Assembly: GCF_001659605.2 (NCBI RefSeq)
Contig: NC_035167.2
Coordinates: 4,588,001 to 4,652,000 of the forward strand
Source: Manihot esculenta
Lineage: Eukaryota; Streptophyta; Magnoliopsida; Malpighiales; Euphorbiaceae
Direction of reading: 5' to 3'
Length of the DNA: 64,000 bases
This document shows, in pieces, positions 11,301 through 23,156 of the stretch. The translations under genes were made by a program, and so were the position numbers. The notes under the pieces were generated by a model. It was not told the origin of the DNA and made no database searches. It saw only the letters and a list, made by a program, of their open reading frames with translations. The stretch's first letter is position 1; each line of letters opens with the position of its first letter.

Positions 11301-14300
11301 TGTTTCAGTCTTGATGAGCCTTTTGAAAATATTATTTATCCAAAAGGGGATCCTGATGCTGTTTCAATTAGTAAGAGAGATGTGGAGCTGCTACGCCCAG
11401 AGACATTCATCAATGATACTATCATTGACTTTTATATAAAGTAAGTATGAACAAGGTAACTGATATCTTTGTTTCATTAGGTGGAATTTGTTTCTAAATT
11501 CTACATTAAACCTTTTTTTTGTGTTTGTTTTATATTACTGCTAATGTAGTTTCAAGTTTCAACTTTGGAGTCTTATATATAAAAACACTTTCGTGAAGCT
11601 GTAGCTTATGTTGAGAAATTAACAATCCCTCATGTTTATTTCCTGTCTATTTTGTCCAATTTTTTTATTGGTTTCCTGTTATAGCTCATGCATTGGAGAA
11701 CTTGCTTTATGATTGTGGTTTTATATTATAGGACATAGCAGTTCACAAGTTCTGTTCTAGGCTTATTAGAGCTTTTGCCTTATGGAATTTGGAAATGATT
11801 AATAAACGGGCACAAAAGAAGAGAAGTTATACAAGGATCACTGGTTTCAAGGAGAGACATTTAAGCTAAATTTGCTTTGCATTATCGATATTCAGTCAGT
11901 TCCTGAATCCTGAGATTGAACGTTGCTCATACATGAGTTATCCATAGAGCTAACCGGAAACTAAGTTGGTGTTAAGGCTTAGTTGTGCTCTGTTTTTGTT
12001 TGCTGTTCGGTAAGTTTTATTTCTTTGAGATGTCATAAACTTCTCAAGGTGCTAAATCAAGCCAGGAGTTTACATCTATTGCTCATTGTTTAGATTAAGA
12101 AGTTGGCAGTACATCTGGTTCTTAGACTGACATAAATTTTTATCTCCTACTTTTAGGCAGCATGACAGAGGAGATGATGTTGTTTAGACGTTCTTGCTAG
12201 TGATTTAATAGATGTTAACTTTTATTATATTATGCAATAAAGCAGGCTGGTTGATTTGAGAACTAAAAGGACTTGAGGAATTATATGTGATGTTCCTGCA
12301 TTTCATTTATAAATTATTATACTGCGAAGCGATTTTTACACCAGTAGAACCTTGTGAGCTCTTAAGCTTATCATATTTCCTTGCCTGTTAGAAGCATTGT
12401 TACAATTTTATCAAGTTGTTGTTTTCAGGGGCTTATTCAGCACAGGCTTGTCATTTTTTTGTTGGATTTTAAACTATGTTTCTACAAAGTAACGCATATT
12501 TACCAGGTCTTTTGGTTCTGTCCTATCGTCAGATTTTTAAAGAATAAAATTCAACCAGAGGATCAGCACCAATTCCACTTCTTTAATAGCTTTTTCTTTC
12601 GGAAGCTTGTGGATCTAGACAAGGACCCAAGAAATTCTTGTGAGGGCAGGCAAGCATTTCAATGTGTTCATAAATGGACAAGAAATGTGGATCTTTTTGA
12701 GAAGGATTACATTTTCATTCCTGTGAATTATAGGTGTGGGAATAATTATGCATTTATTTTGGGTTGGGAACAGGAAAATATCCCCTTTTTTACTGCTTTC
12801 TAGTATGAACCACGTAATACTTTTTGCAGCCTTCACTGGAGTTTGATTGTCATTTGTCATCCGGGTGAAGTGGCCAATTTCAGAGGCAAGGTCAACGTGA
12901 TTAACTTTTGGTTTTAATGCATTTGCAAGGTATCTTAATTCTGTATTTCTTTTTTAACAATATTGCAGATGATGAATCTGGAAGGGCTCTTAAAGTATCA
13001 TGCATCTTGCACATGGATTCTATTAGAGGAAGTCACAGGGGCCTCAAGAATCTTATTCAAAGGTAGCCTTTTATTGCCAAGGCAAATTGTTAGTCAGCTT
13101 CTTGTTAACTTGGCAATATATGATTTGGTGCACCTAAAAAACGTTAAACAAGAGGTGATGTATTTTTATTTTTCACTTCTTTCTTTTGGATGTACTTCAA
13201 AAATATGGAAAATAATGTGGGAAGATTCTTATATTTTATTTTCAATTTTCAAATTTGTGCACTATTGCTTAAATTGGAGTCTCAAAAATGCACTTATAAT
13301 TTTATTTTGTGGGTTGCTCGCATAATTTTTATTCATGACTTGACAGTTACCTATGTGAAGAGTGGAAAGAGAGGCATAGTGACACTCTGGATAATGTATC
13401 TTCAAATTTCTCACTTTTACCGTTTGTCCCACTTGAGGTAGTGCCTCATGTTTCAAAGTAACTTTCATGTAGCTCTCCTAAATTCATTTTTTAAAAGAAA
13501 ATAGGAATGATTATTTGGGTTTTTACTTTGTAGTTCTCTCTAGATTTCTCCCTTTTCTTAAGCTTTGGATGGCAAACTAATTTCCTAATTCTGAATAAAT
13601 GAAGAAATTTGATTTTCTTGGGAAGATGTGTATGGGATAGGATTAGGAATCAAATCTAGTTTAAATATTGAGTTCTGAAACCTCTCATGAAAGTAGATCT
13701 GTATACCTATTCACACAAAAAGAGAAGTAGCTTATAAGGAAACTACATCGGCACATACCCACTATTTCACCCTTTATCGACAATCTCCAGTCACTGTTGG
13801 CTGTTGTCAGTTCAATTTCATGGAAAATTATGGAGTTTTTAAGAAGTGTAGATTTGTTCTTTTTTTTTTTTTTTTTTTTTTTCTTTTATCGGAAGAAAGT
13901 TATTTTTTAGTGTATTCCAAAAGGATGGAAACTAATTTCTCAAAATTATGGAGTTTTTAAGAAGTCTAGGTTTTTTTTTTTTCATTTTTCTATCAAAAAA
14001 AACTTTTTTTTAACATACTCCAAGAGGACGGAAACTAATTTTTTTTTTTATATATTTGTTTGTTTTCTGGCATTTAGAGCACGCAAAAAAGTTAGTTAAC
14101 GGAAAATATTTTTTTATATAAATTTATCGATATATTTTATTTTTCAATTAAAATTAAACAATGAAAAATAAGTTATTTTGTCAGAAAATATTTAACAAAT
14201 GGAGCCTTAGTGTTACAACCAAATAGCTTATAATAATATAACCAAGATTTTTAGTGGAACCAGCTTCAGACATGTTAGACAATCTAGGATTAAATTTGGA

Positions 14301-17103
14301 AGGGCTGGTTTCAGGATCTAGGTGCAATGGAACTATATTAAATCCTGGACAACTAACAGTCATAAAGAACAAGCTATTCATGGATTTTGATTTGAGAAAT
14401 TGGGATTCAGTCATCACATAGCAAGCTGGTTTCTAGGAATCACTAACTACAAATTCTTAGGCATCACTGTGACAAAAAGATAGATCATATGGAAAGAAAA
14501 TGGTACTCAACCTGTGTAACAATGGTTGAAAGTTCTATCTTCCTACGCACATGTGTTCTCTTTGTTGTTTTAAACTAAATTGGACAATTAAACATATGTT
14601 TTCCATTTCCATAAAATGATAGAATAGATTAATTTATTTCAACTAGGGATATGTTTGTTTGGTAGATCAATAGTCTTTGATTTCTGCTATGCGCAGGTGA
14701 TTCAACTCTTACTATGGTATAGAAACATAACTCTGAAGCAAGTTTGATCTTTGCAATTTTTATTGGGGTTGGGATAGGATAGGTCTTATCTTAAATCATA
14801 GTAACTGGCTAGATTAATCAGTGCTATAAAAATAATTAGTATATTGGTTCAATTTTTTAAATCTGGATTTAGATAAAAATTCTTCTTGAAATTAGCATTT
14901 TTAAGTTTTGGGTTTTTATTTTCAAAGTTCAAAATCTTTTCTAAACTTCTTTCAATCTTGATTGTCAATGCAATTATCAAGACATGAATTTTCTTGGTAC
15001 AATTGAGAAATCTATTGACTTTAACTTTTCTAAACCTTGTTGTTTCAGTTGCCCGCAGCAAGAAAATTCATTTGACTGTGGCCTTTTTTTGCTCCATTAT
15101 GTGGAACTGTTTCTTGAAGAAGTTCCTATTAACTTCAGCCCTTTCAAGATAACTGAATTCTCAAACTTCGTAAGTGATCTCGTTTCTTTACCCAGTTCTT
15201 GACTTGCATTGGATTGGTCTATTTAAGTTTGGAATTTTATTAACCTATGACTATTGTGATACTTGGTTTACATATCTTCAACCCTTGGAGCTGGGATCTA
15301 GCTGGTGACATTAACTATTGTTACAGATATTTATATTGCCCTCATGTCAGTGAGGATTTTGTTAATCTGAGAAGTAGAGAAGATTTGCGAATAAAAACAA
15401 CAAAAAGAAATATACAGCTAATGAAATATCTTCGAAAGCCTTTGAGGCTGAAACCATGAAGCTGTAAATGGAGTTGGCCCATGATAATGCTAATATTGCT
15501 TCTTTCTATTACTGGGACTGTATTGCCTCTCACCAACTTAATGTTCTTAAGATGTGAGAGTACTTGAAGTCCATCCTGCTAGACTGGATTATGGGGAAGA
15601 AGACCATAAAACTTTTCACTTCCAATGATAAATGCTTTTGATGAGAGATATTGGCATTGTTTGACTGCATTCAAGACATTATAATAAAATTACGCAGCCA
15701 TTATTATATTCGTATGGGCATTTGGCAATGCTTTCTCAATTTTTTTTTTCCATTTATTTGTTAAATACTTGTTGATTGTTTTTCTTCTGTGCACAGTTTA
15801 ATAGGAATTGGTTTCTACCTGAGGAGGCTTCTCTTAAACGAGCTCACATTCGAAAGTTAATTTGTGAAATTATTGAAGATCAGTCTCAGCAACTTCCTAA
15901 AGGGGAATCTGTTGATAAGTATCCTTGCTCCCACTTTGCAAGTACAAATGAGGAAGAAACTGGAGTAGAGTTCCTTACAGTGGAATATAGTTCTCTGAAA
16001 ATGTGCGAGGGTCATCCTTCTAGTCCTAATACCGAACTGGGGAATGAGATTACACTTACATCAGCATCTTCTTTGAGTGTGGTACCACAAAAATTAAAAG
16101 AACCAGGATTGGAATCCAGGGAGTTTGAGCCAGAAACCAGTGCTAGACTATTTTATAGTAGAAATTGCTCACGAGCATGTCATCAAAGTTTCACGTCACC
16201 AGTAGAGGTAATAACTTGTTCTTAACCTGTCAAGACTTTTACAGCATAAATTTTGTCTCTACAAGAAAAAAAAAGAACATTTAAGCCCTAGAAATATTGT
16301 TATCACTTCTTCTATGGTTATTTTTTATTCTTCTTACAATGTGGAATTTTGATCTGAATTTGTATATTGTTGATTGAGGGATGATTATTTGAAGCACTAT
16401 TGTGTCTGCATCTCTGTTCACCTGATTGTGGTTTGCCACAGAAGACATGTGGACATTGGCTGTGCGATTCATTGTGCTACATTAGCTGAGAAACTCTTAG
16501 CTACCTTCCTTTCCATTTCTTTCCTTGGAGATTAATTTGCTTATTTTGGAACCTGCATTTTGGTGAGAGTTAATTGTGTTTCACCAAAACATGATGTCTC
16601 ATCATTGTAAGGCATAAGAGTTGACAGACCATTCCATTTTTGCGGAAACTTTTGGCAGAAATGAGAGAACCATGGGCAGTTAAAGAGAAGCTTTCTGATT
16701 CTATTTCAAAGTTGCGAGAGACTAATTTAACTTTTGCTATTCCTGAAAACAGAAGGCAGAAGAAATTGGTGAGCAAATCTCTGATTCATTGTCGGATGCA
16801 AAAAAGTCTTGGAAACAGAACTATATGCAGGTTGAGGAACTTTATGATGTCAACTCAAGTTCCATAACATCTGTGAGCGAGTCCCAGAAATCATCAGAAA
16901 TAGGATTAGATGATCATGATTCTGGTAATATAAGAGAAACTGCAGGACAGGAATCTTCTTCAACATCGACTGAAAACCTTTCAGCTTATATCGTTGAAGA
17001 TTCTCAAGAGGCAAAGGGCTTGCATACTGGAAATGATGCTACCTCATCCGATGAAGAGCTCAAAGGAAATCGAGAGAACATCTCCCCAGGAAAAATAATG
17101 TAA
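5387..17103 (+). CDS. ULP2-type SUMO protease (C48 cysteine peptidase), 19 exons
   Basis: A ULP2/SENP6-7-type protease removes SUMO from conjugates in the nucleus. Exons: 5387-5567, 5917-6003, 6245-6325, 6412-6599, 6826-6916, 7023-7072, 7848-8045, 8126-8201, 8286-8315, 8730-8838, 9107-9172, 11309-11440, 12533-12733, 12830-12885, 12969-13062, 13347-13457, 15049-15169, 15797-16207, 16753-17103. They sum to 2634 nt, an open frame of 877 aa. The N-terminal 300 residues are acidic and probably disordered, with KYKFLE near residue 57. The catalytic domain starts about residue 390 (DVELLRPETFINDTIIDFYI). His499 is in SLHWSLIV, Asp532 in ILHMDS, and Gln588 and Cys594 in PQQENSFDCGLFLLHY. A Ser/Glu-rich tail follows. 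The start is the first ATG in frame with LDFSEDD. Uncertain junctions are the donors at 8315 and 13457 and the last acceptor. It resembles plant ULP2A/ULP2B; which one is not decidable. Confidence 0.9.
5880..6485. repeat. Tandem duplication carrying an exon pair of the SUMO protease gene
   Basis: About 300 bp are present twice with an offset of about 320 bp. GATTTTGCTGAA...GCAGGATG at 5880-5926 recurs at 6201-6248, and CTCCACAAAACGAAATTAG (6111) recurs as CTCCACATAAGGAAATTAG (6430). Each unit has an 'A' exon (QEKE...D.DMG) and a 'B' segment. In unit 1 the B segment is dead because it reads into TGA. In unit 2 the upstream TAG acceptor of A has become CAA, so splicing would use TTGCAG. Splicing A1-A2-B2 keeps frame. 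Confidence 0.8.
9521..10731. mobile_element. Foldback/MITE-like element with imperfect terminal inverted repeats, in intron
   Basis: Inside the 2.1 kb intron 9173-11308, the left end (9521-9590, GATAATAATAACGGATAATA... then TGTACCCTAAACT) matches the reverse complement of the right end (10655-10731, ATCATTATTAGGGATAATGG... then TAGTACCCTATACT) over about 70 bp with gaps. Inside are two direct copies of a module (9756-9834 and 10444-10532) sharing TCAACTTTACA-type and ATAATTA motifs. There is no coding capacity. No clear target-site duplication was found, so the exact ends and superfamily are open. Confidence 0.55.
9979..10084. repeat. About 53-bp tandem duplication inside the intronic element
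   Basis: TTTACATTTGAATTGAAAAT...ATTCTCTCATTT at 9979-10029 is followed directly by a copy at 10032-10084 that differs by a few substitutions and one extra T. Confidence 0.75.
13824..14050. repeat. Imperfect tandem duplication with long T tracts in intron 13458-15048
   Basis: AATTATGGAGTTTTTAAGAA at about 13825 recurs at about 13945. Each copy is followed by a T tract, a TCnnAnRAAA segment and GGAYGGAAACTAATTT. One T tract spans about 13858-13882. Non-coding, and likely length-variable. Confidence 0.75.
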
Positions 17104-17805
17104 TGAGGAGCAATGAGATTTGGTTTCAGAATCAGATGAAGAGGCTGCAAAAAGAAATGCAATTTGCATGTGAAAGATATACAATTTTCCTTGTGAGGCA
17201 TTATATGATGGGAACAGGGGCTTGGTTAATAGTATATATCCTCCGTTTGGCTGATTCCGTAAAAATTTAATTTAATTAATTTTTTAATATTTTTTTTAAA
17301 TAAAAAAATTCAATTATTTTTAAGTTGAAAAGCTTTCATTTTAAAAAAAGGGAAATTTCTGATCTTTTATCCTTCTTTTAAATATATAATTTTAATCTAA
17401 AATGTATATCCAATAATTAATATATAAAATATTTTTTATTATATTTCACATTCTTATTAAATGATATCAAGTATTTAATTTCTACAATTTTAATTATTTA
17501 TTCTATCATTTTATTTTAACTGGTCTTTTAGATGATGTTAACATAAATTAATATTGGATAAAACTATTAAAATAGTTAAAAGTTCAATTTCATAAGGAAA
17601 AAAAATATTTCCATTAAAAATAAAAAGTAAATAATTATTTTCAAAGAGATTCAATAATAGTTTACCAAATAATTCGCAAGTCATGGTTATTATAAGGTCT
17701 CTGAATTGTCTGGTCGTTTCAATTGGGTGAAAGAGCTTTTGAACAAAAAAAATATCTGGCGTAATCTCTCTTTGGCGTATTTCGACCAAGAGAGGAGGAC
17801 AAGCA
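17104..17805. other. Intergenic region between SUMO protease and phosphatase genes
   Basis: About 700 bp hold the 3' UTR of the upstream gene and the promoter and 5' UTR of the next. The middle (17220-17640) is very AT-rich. No ORF here looks coding. Confidence 0.6.
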
Positions 17806-19986
<2,181 letters not shown>

Positions 19987-20578
19987 AGGAATGGATATTT
20001 ATGACATTGAAAATTTAGATAAGAAATGCCATTTTTAGTGTTTGTTGTGGTATATACTTTCTAGAGTAATTAAAGAGAATTAAAAATGAAGTACATGATT
20101 TTATTCTGTGTTTATTGATTTGTTTAAAATAGCAGCAGTTGCAGTTCACAGCATGTTGTTACTAGAAGCTGCAAATGTCTATGCAGAAACTGTGGTTAGA
20201 TGTGTTTTTCCCCTGTAGTCCTTTTCCCTATTCTGTCTTGCAGCAGCTCAATCAGCAAAAAGCCTTCAGCTTAAAATGCCCTCTAAAGACACCTCGTAAG
20301 AAAATATATTTGGGTACCACGGATTTGATCCGGCGGTAAATTCATGGAGTTGAACATGAGATTTGATATCCCCGGATTCCTCAATTCTCTTGTTAAAAAT
20401 GTATATATAGGTAATTAGAATAAGTGACGTGCGTAAAACTTTAAAATCAAGGTAAGAATTCCTTCATTTCATGATTAAAATGTATTTGTTTCTAATAATT
20501 TTTATAAAACATAATTGATCAGTCTCTAATTTTAGAAATAACAATTTTTTTTTCTTGAAAAAATATTTTATTAAAATA
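19987..20578. other. Phosphatase 3' UTR and flanking DNA up to the retrotransposon
   Basis: About 590 bp with a likely 3' UTR (AT-rich, AATTAAAG-type signals near 20070). No gene was found. A T9 run at about 20546 just before element 1 could be the poly(A) end, on the minus strand, of the LINE that continues at 30125, but this is speculative. Confidence 0.5.
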
Positions 20579-20862
20579 TCTAGTGTAATACCCGGCTCGA
20601 GTTCGGCCTCAGAATTCCTGTCGTCTGGTGGAATCTCGGGTGTCGGAACCCTCGAGAAGGATAATGCATATGTTTTCGGCTGTATTTTGACTTGTTTTAA
20701 GAGTTTTACATGTTTTGAAGTGTTAAAGAAAAATGAGTTTTTGAAAGAAAAGAGCCAAGGGAGAAAATGGCAAGTTCGACCGCCGAAGGTGACTTTCGGC
20801 CGCTGAACCTTGCATGGTTTCGGATTCACGTTTGGCCGCCGAAGGTGGTCTGGTTAGCCACC

Positions 20863-20870
20863 TATAAAAG
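20863..20870 (+). promoter_or_regulatory. TATA box of element 1 LTR promoter
   Basis: TATAAAAG sits about 280 bp into the LTR in CACCTATAAAAGGG. An identical copy is at 28273-28280 in the 3' LTR. Transcription (start of R) is expected about 30 bp downstream. Confidence 0.65.
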
Positions 20871-22012
20871 GGCGCCAAGTCAGTGGAAGGATGATATTTT
20901 GCTTCCATCTTCAGACAGAGGTGAGTCCAACACCCTCCCTAGTTGACTTTCATGGTCTTGCTCAAATCTTGTAAGGTTTTGAAGAGTTTTCATGTGTTTT
21001 TGAAGGTTTTGAGAGTTTTGAGCAAAAGAACCAAGTTTTGAAGTTTGGAGAGTTGTGAGGAGATTTCTCCATATCTCCACGTTAGGATCACTTGATCTCT
21101 TGTTTGGAAGAGGTAAGTCAAGATCCAGAACCTCTTTTACTGATTTTTGACGGTTTTATGGGAGTTGTATGGCTAGTATGCATGCATAGGGTTTTGGTTG
21201 AGGTTTTGCATGATTTTGTGTTATAAGTGTTGTTTGATATGTTTCTTGAGGTTATAAGTGAGTTTTAGGCCTTTTTATGCCTATTTTATGGTATGTGCTA
21301 GTTGGGAGTAGTTGATATGCATGTTGGGTAAGTTTGGGGGAAAGGTTTGCATGAAACAGAGCAGGGTTCTGCCCAGCGGGCAAAACCAGGTTCGGCCGCC
21401 GAAGGAAGGTTCGGCCGCCGAACCCCTTGTGGAGGCAGTTTCGGCTGCCAAAGCTTGCCCCCGAAAGCTAGGCTTTCGGTTTAGAAAGGGACTTTCGGCC
21501 GCCGAAAGAGGGAGTTCGGCCGCCGAAAGTGTGTGAGTTTCGTCTCTGGACGAGACCTTCGGCCGCCGAAGGTGCCGCCGAACATGCATGAGTTTCGTCT
21601 CTGGAGAGGGGTTTCGGCCGCCGAACCTGCCGCCGAAAGTGCCCTGTCCAGCTTTCTTTTGCATGTTTTATGTGATTGTTTGGGGATCTTGTAGAGGGTT
21701 TTTAGGGAGTTTCTTAGAGATGTTCTTGAGTTAGTTTGGTCCCTCATTTGAGTCCACCTGTGTAGGTACGGACCAGAGGAACCCCAGAGAGCAGCAGTGA
21801 GCACTGTTTCAGAACCTGCAGAGTTAGTACAGAGTCAGCCAGAGGTGAGTGGAACTTCTCTTTTCAGAACTACACTGCTTTGAGCATATGTCATGCATCA
21901 TAAGAGTATAGTAGGATGTTTGCATTAGTTTCACGAAGATGACGCATTGCATAATACGATGTGTATAAGGCTGTGGATAGACCAAGGCAACTCCAATAGC
22001 CCAAGCTCTGTT

Positions 22013-22166
22013 ATAAGACCTGGCCGGGCCAAGCAGCCATCTGTAGGTAAGACCTGATTAGATCAGGCAGCAGAGATAGTAAGACCTGGCTGGGCCAGGC
22101 AGGCAGAGTTGTAAGACCTGGCCGGGCCAGGCAGATTGAGGTTGTAAGACCTGGCTAGGCCAGGCA
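22013..22166 (+). repeat. Five-copy hairpin repeat in element 1 LTR
   Basis: Five imperfect copies of AAGACCTGGCYGGGCCAGGC, each a short palindrome (CCTGGC/GCCAGG), at roughly 30-40 bp intervals. The second copy has drifted (CCTGATTAGATCAGG) but remains palindromic, hinting that the stem is retained. The same array is at 29404-29557. Confidence 0.85.
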
Positions 22167-22731
22167 TCCTTCCAGTGGGATTTTTGGTGGTCATGTCTAT
22201 CCCTGAGATGATGTGCTGTTATGCATTCCATGAGATCATGTTTTCAAACTATGGTTTATAGTTCTGCTCATTGGGCTTGTATAGCTCATCCCTCTCCCCT
22301 ATCCCCCAGGTTTGCAGGTTCAGAGTTTAGAGGAAGTCCAGCAGGGTTTGCAAGAAGAAGAGTTATGTAATAGCTAGTGTGGACATGTGCATGTAAAGAG
22401 ATAATGTATAGTGTGTAGCTTTGTGCTTGACTTATAAGAGTTGTAATCCCTTTTGGTATTCACATGATCATTTTATGTATGTTTTCTTTTATTGTTATGA
22501 AAATGAGAAAACCAGGCTTAACATTATGAGTTGATAGATCAGAAATAGTGCATGCACAGGTTAAGCCCTGGAGGAAAGAAAAGTTTTAATAGTTTGACAG
22601 AAAATGTATGATCATGTATGGGATTGCACAGGTACACAGACCATAGAGCAGGCTTACTACGGGTCCCGGCGACCTTAAGTCGATCTGGATCCTAGTGTCG
22701 GTAGCAGTTCGGTTTCCGGGCTGTTACAGAT

Positions 22732-22743
22732 TGGTATCAGAGC
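22732..22743 (+). other. Primer-binding site, element 1
   Basis: TGGTATCAGAGC starts 3 nt after the 5' LTR and is the classic plant PBS complementary to the 3' end of initiator Met-tRNA, priming minus-strand DNA synthesis. Confidence 0.92.
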
Positions 22744-22955
22744 CCTAGGTTCACATGGTCGGACCTATAGAGATAGAGTTGGGCTCATAGAGGTGTAGTG
22801 GGTCAAGCACAATAGGAAAACATGTCCACTAGGATAGGATGTTAGTCTTGTCTATCTGATGATGTGCAATGCCATGATGCATGTGCATTCTTTTATATGT
22901 GTTGCTTATGTGCTCTGTTATGTGTTATGTGTTGGTTTCCAGAGAGAGAGGTAAG

Positions 22956-23138
22956 ATGCGAGGAACTCGTCGATCCGCGAGATTGACTGGAATCCCACCT
23001 GAAAGTGAGGGTACAGCTGCTCGTCCTCCTGCATTGCCAAGGGCAAGGACTCACAGGTCAAGCAGGGAGGGAACGTCAAGAGACCCGAGAAGGTCTTCTG
23101 ACGAGAGCAGAAGAGGAATAGGCAGAGGGGGAAGATAA
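22956..23138 (+). pseudogene. Gag N-terminal leader ORF, closed by an in-frame TAA
   Basis: Sixty codons starting MRGTRRSARLTGIPPESEG, rich in Arg, Ser and Pro. Elements 2 (52127) and 3 (41829) start gag with the same MRGTRRS/MWGTRRS motif, so this is the ancestral gag start. Here a TAA at 23136-23138 ends it in the same frame as the long gag-pol, which can restart at the ATG at 23157. The element therefore either makes a gag with a shorter N-terminus or is defective. The region is poorly conserved between the elements, so loss of it may be tolerated. Confidence 0.75.
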
Positions 23139-23156
23139 GAAGAAGAGAGAGTTGCT

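Larger units (their letters stand above)
20584..22728 (+). repeat. Element 1, 5' LTR (2145 bp)
   Basis: Begins TGTAATACCCGGCTCGAG and ends GGGCTGTTACA, matching 27994-30119. It contains a TATA box, a cluster of TTCGGCCGCCGAA palindromes (21391-21640), five hairpin repeats (22013-22166) and the conserved 3' block with GATCTGGATCCTAGTG. One extra palindrome unit (19 bp) explains the length difference from the 3' LTR. Confidence 0.96.

Noticed and set aside
12381..12803. 140-codon continuous ORF as a separate gene
   Set aside because: Only 12533-12733 is coding, as an exon of the SUMO protease; the flanks are intron read-through.
16640..16752. Possible extra exon before the last SUMO protease exon (open frame EKLSDSISKLRETNL)
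   Set aside because: Its frame does not run on into the clear Ser/Glu-rich last exon. A direct junction 16207 to 16753 keeps phase, and the end of this stretch is a plausible acceptor region.
20723..21804. Many ORFs of 60-130 codons in the gypsy LTRs with repeated SAAE/RRPK/FGGR peptides (also around 28133-29195, 38708-39685, 43488-44465, 50313-50701, 57942-58330, 60367-60795)
   Set aside because: They are six-frame translations of the TTCGGCCGCCGAA palindromes, which lack stops. They occur on both strands of every LTR copy and have no protein-like start or context.
22013..22166. Regularly spaced palindromic repeats that resemble a CRISPR array
   Set aside because: This is a plant LTR. Units are imperfect, spacers are short and uneven, and the array is duplicated in both LTRs of a retrotransposon.
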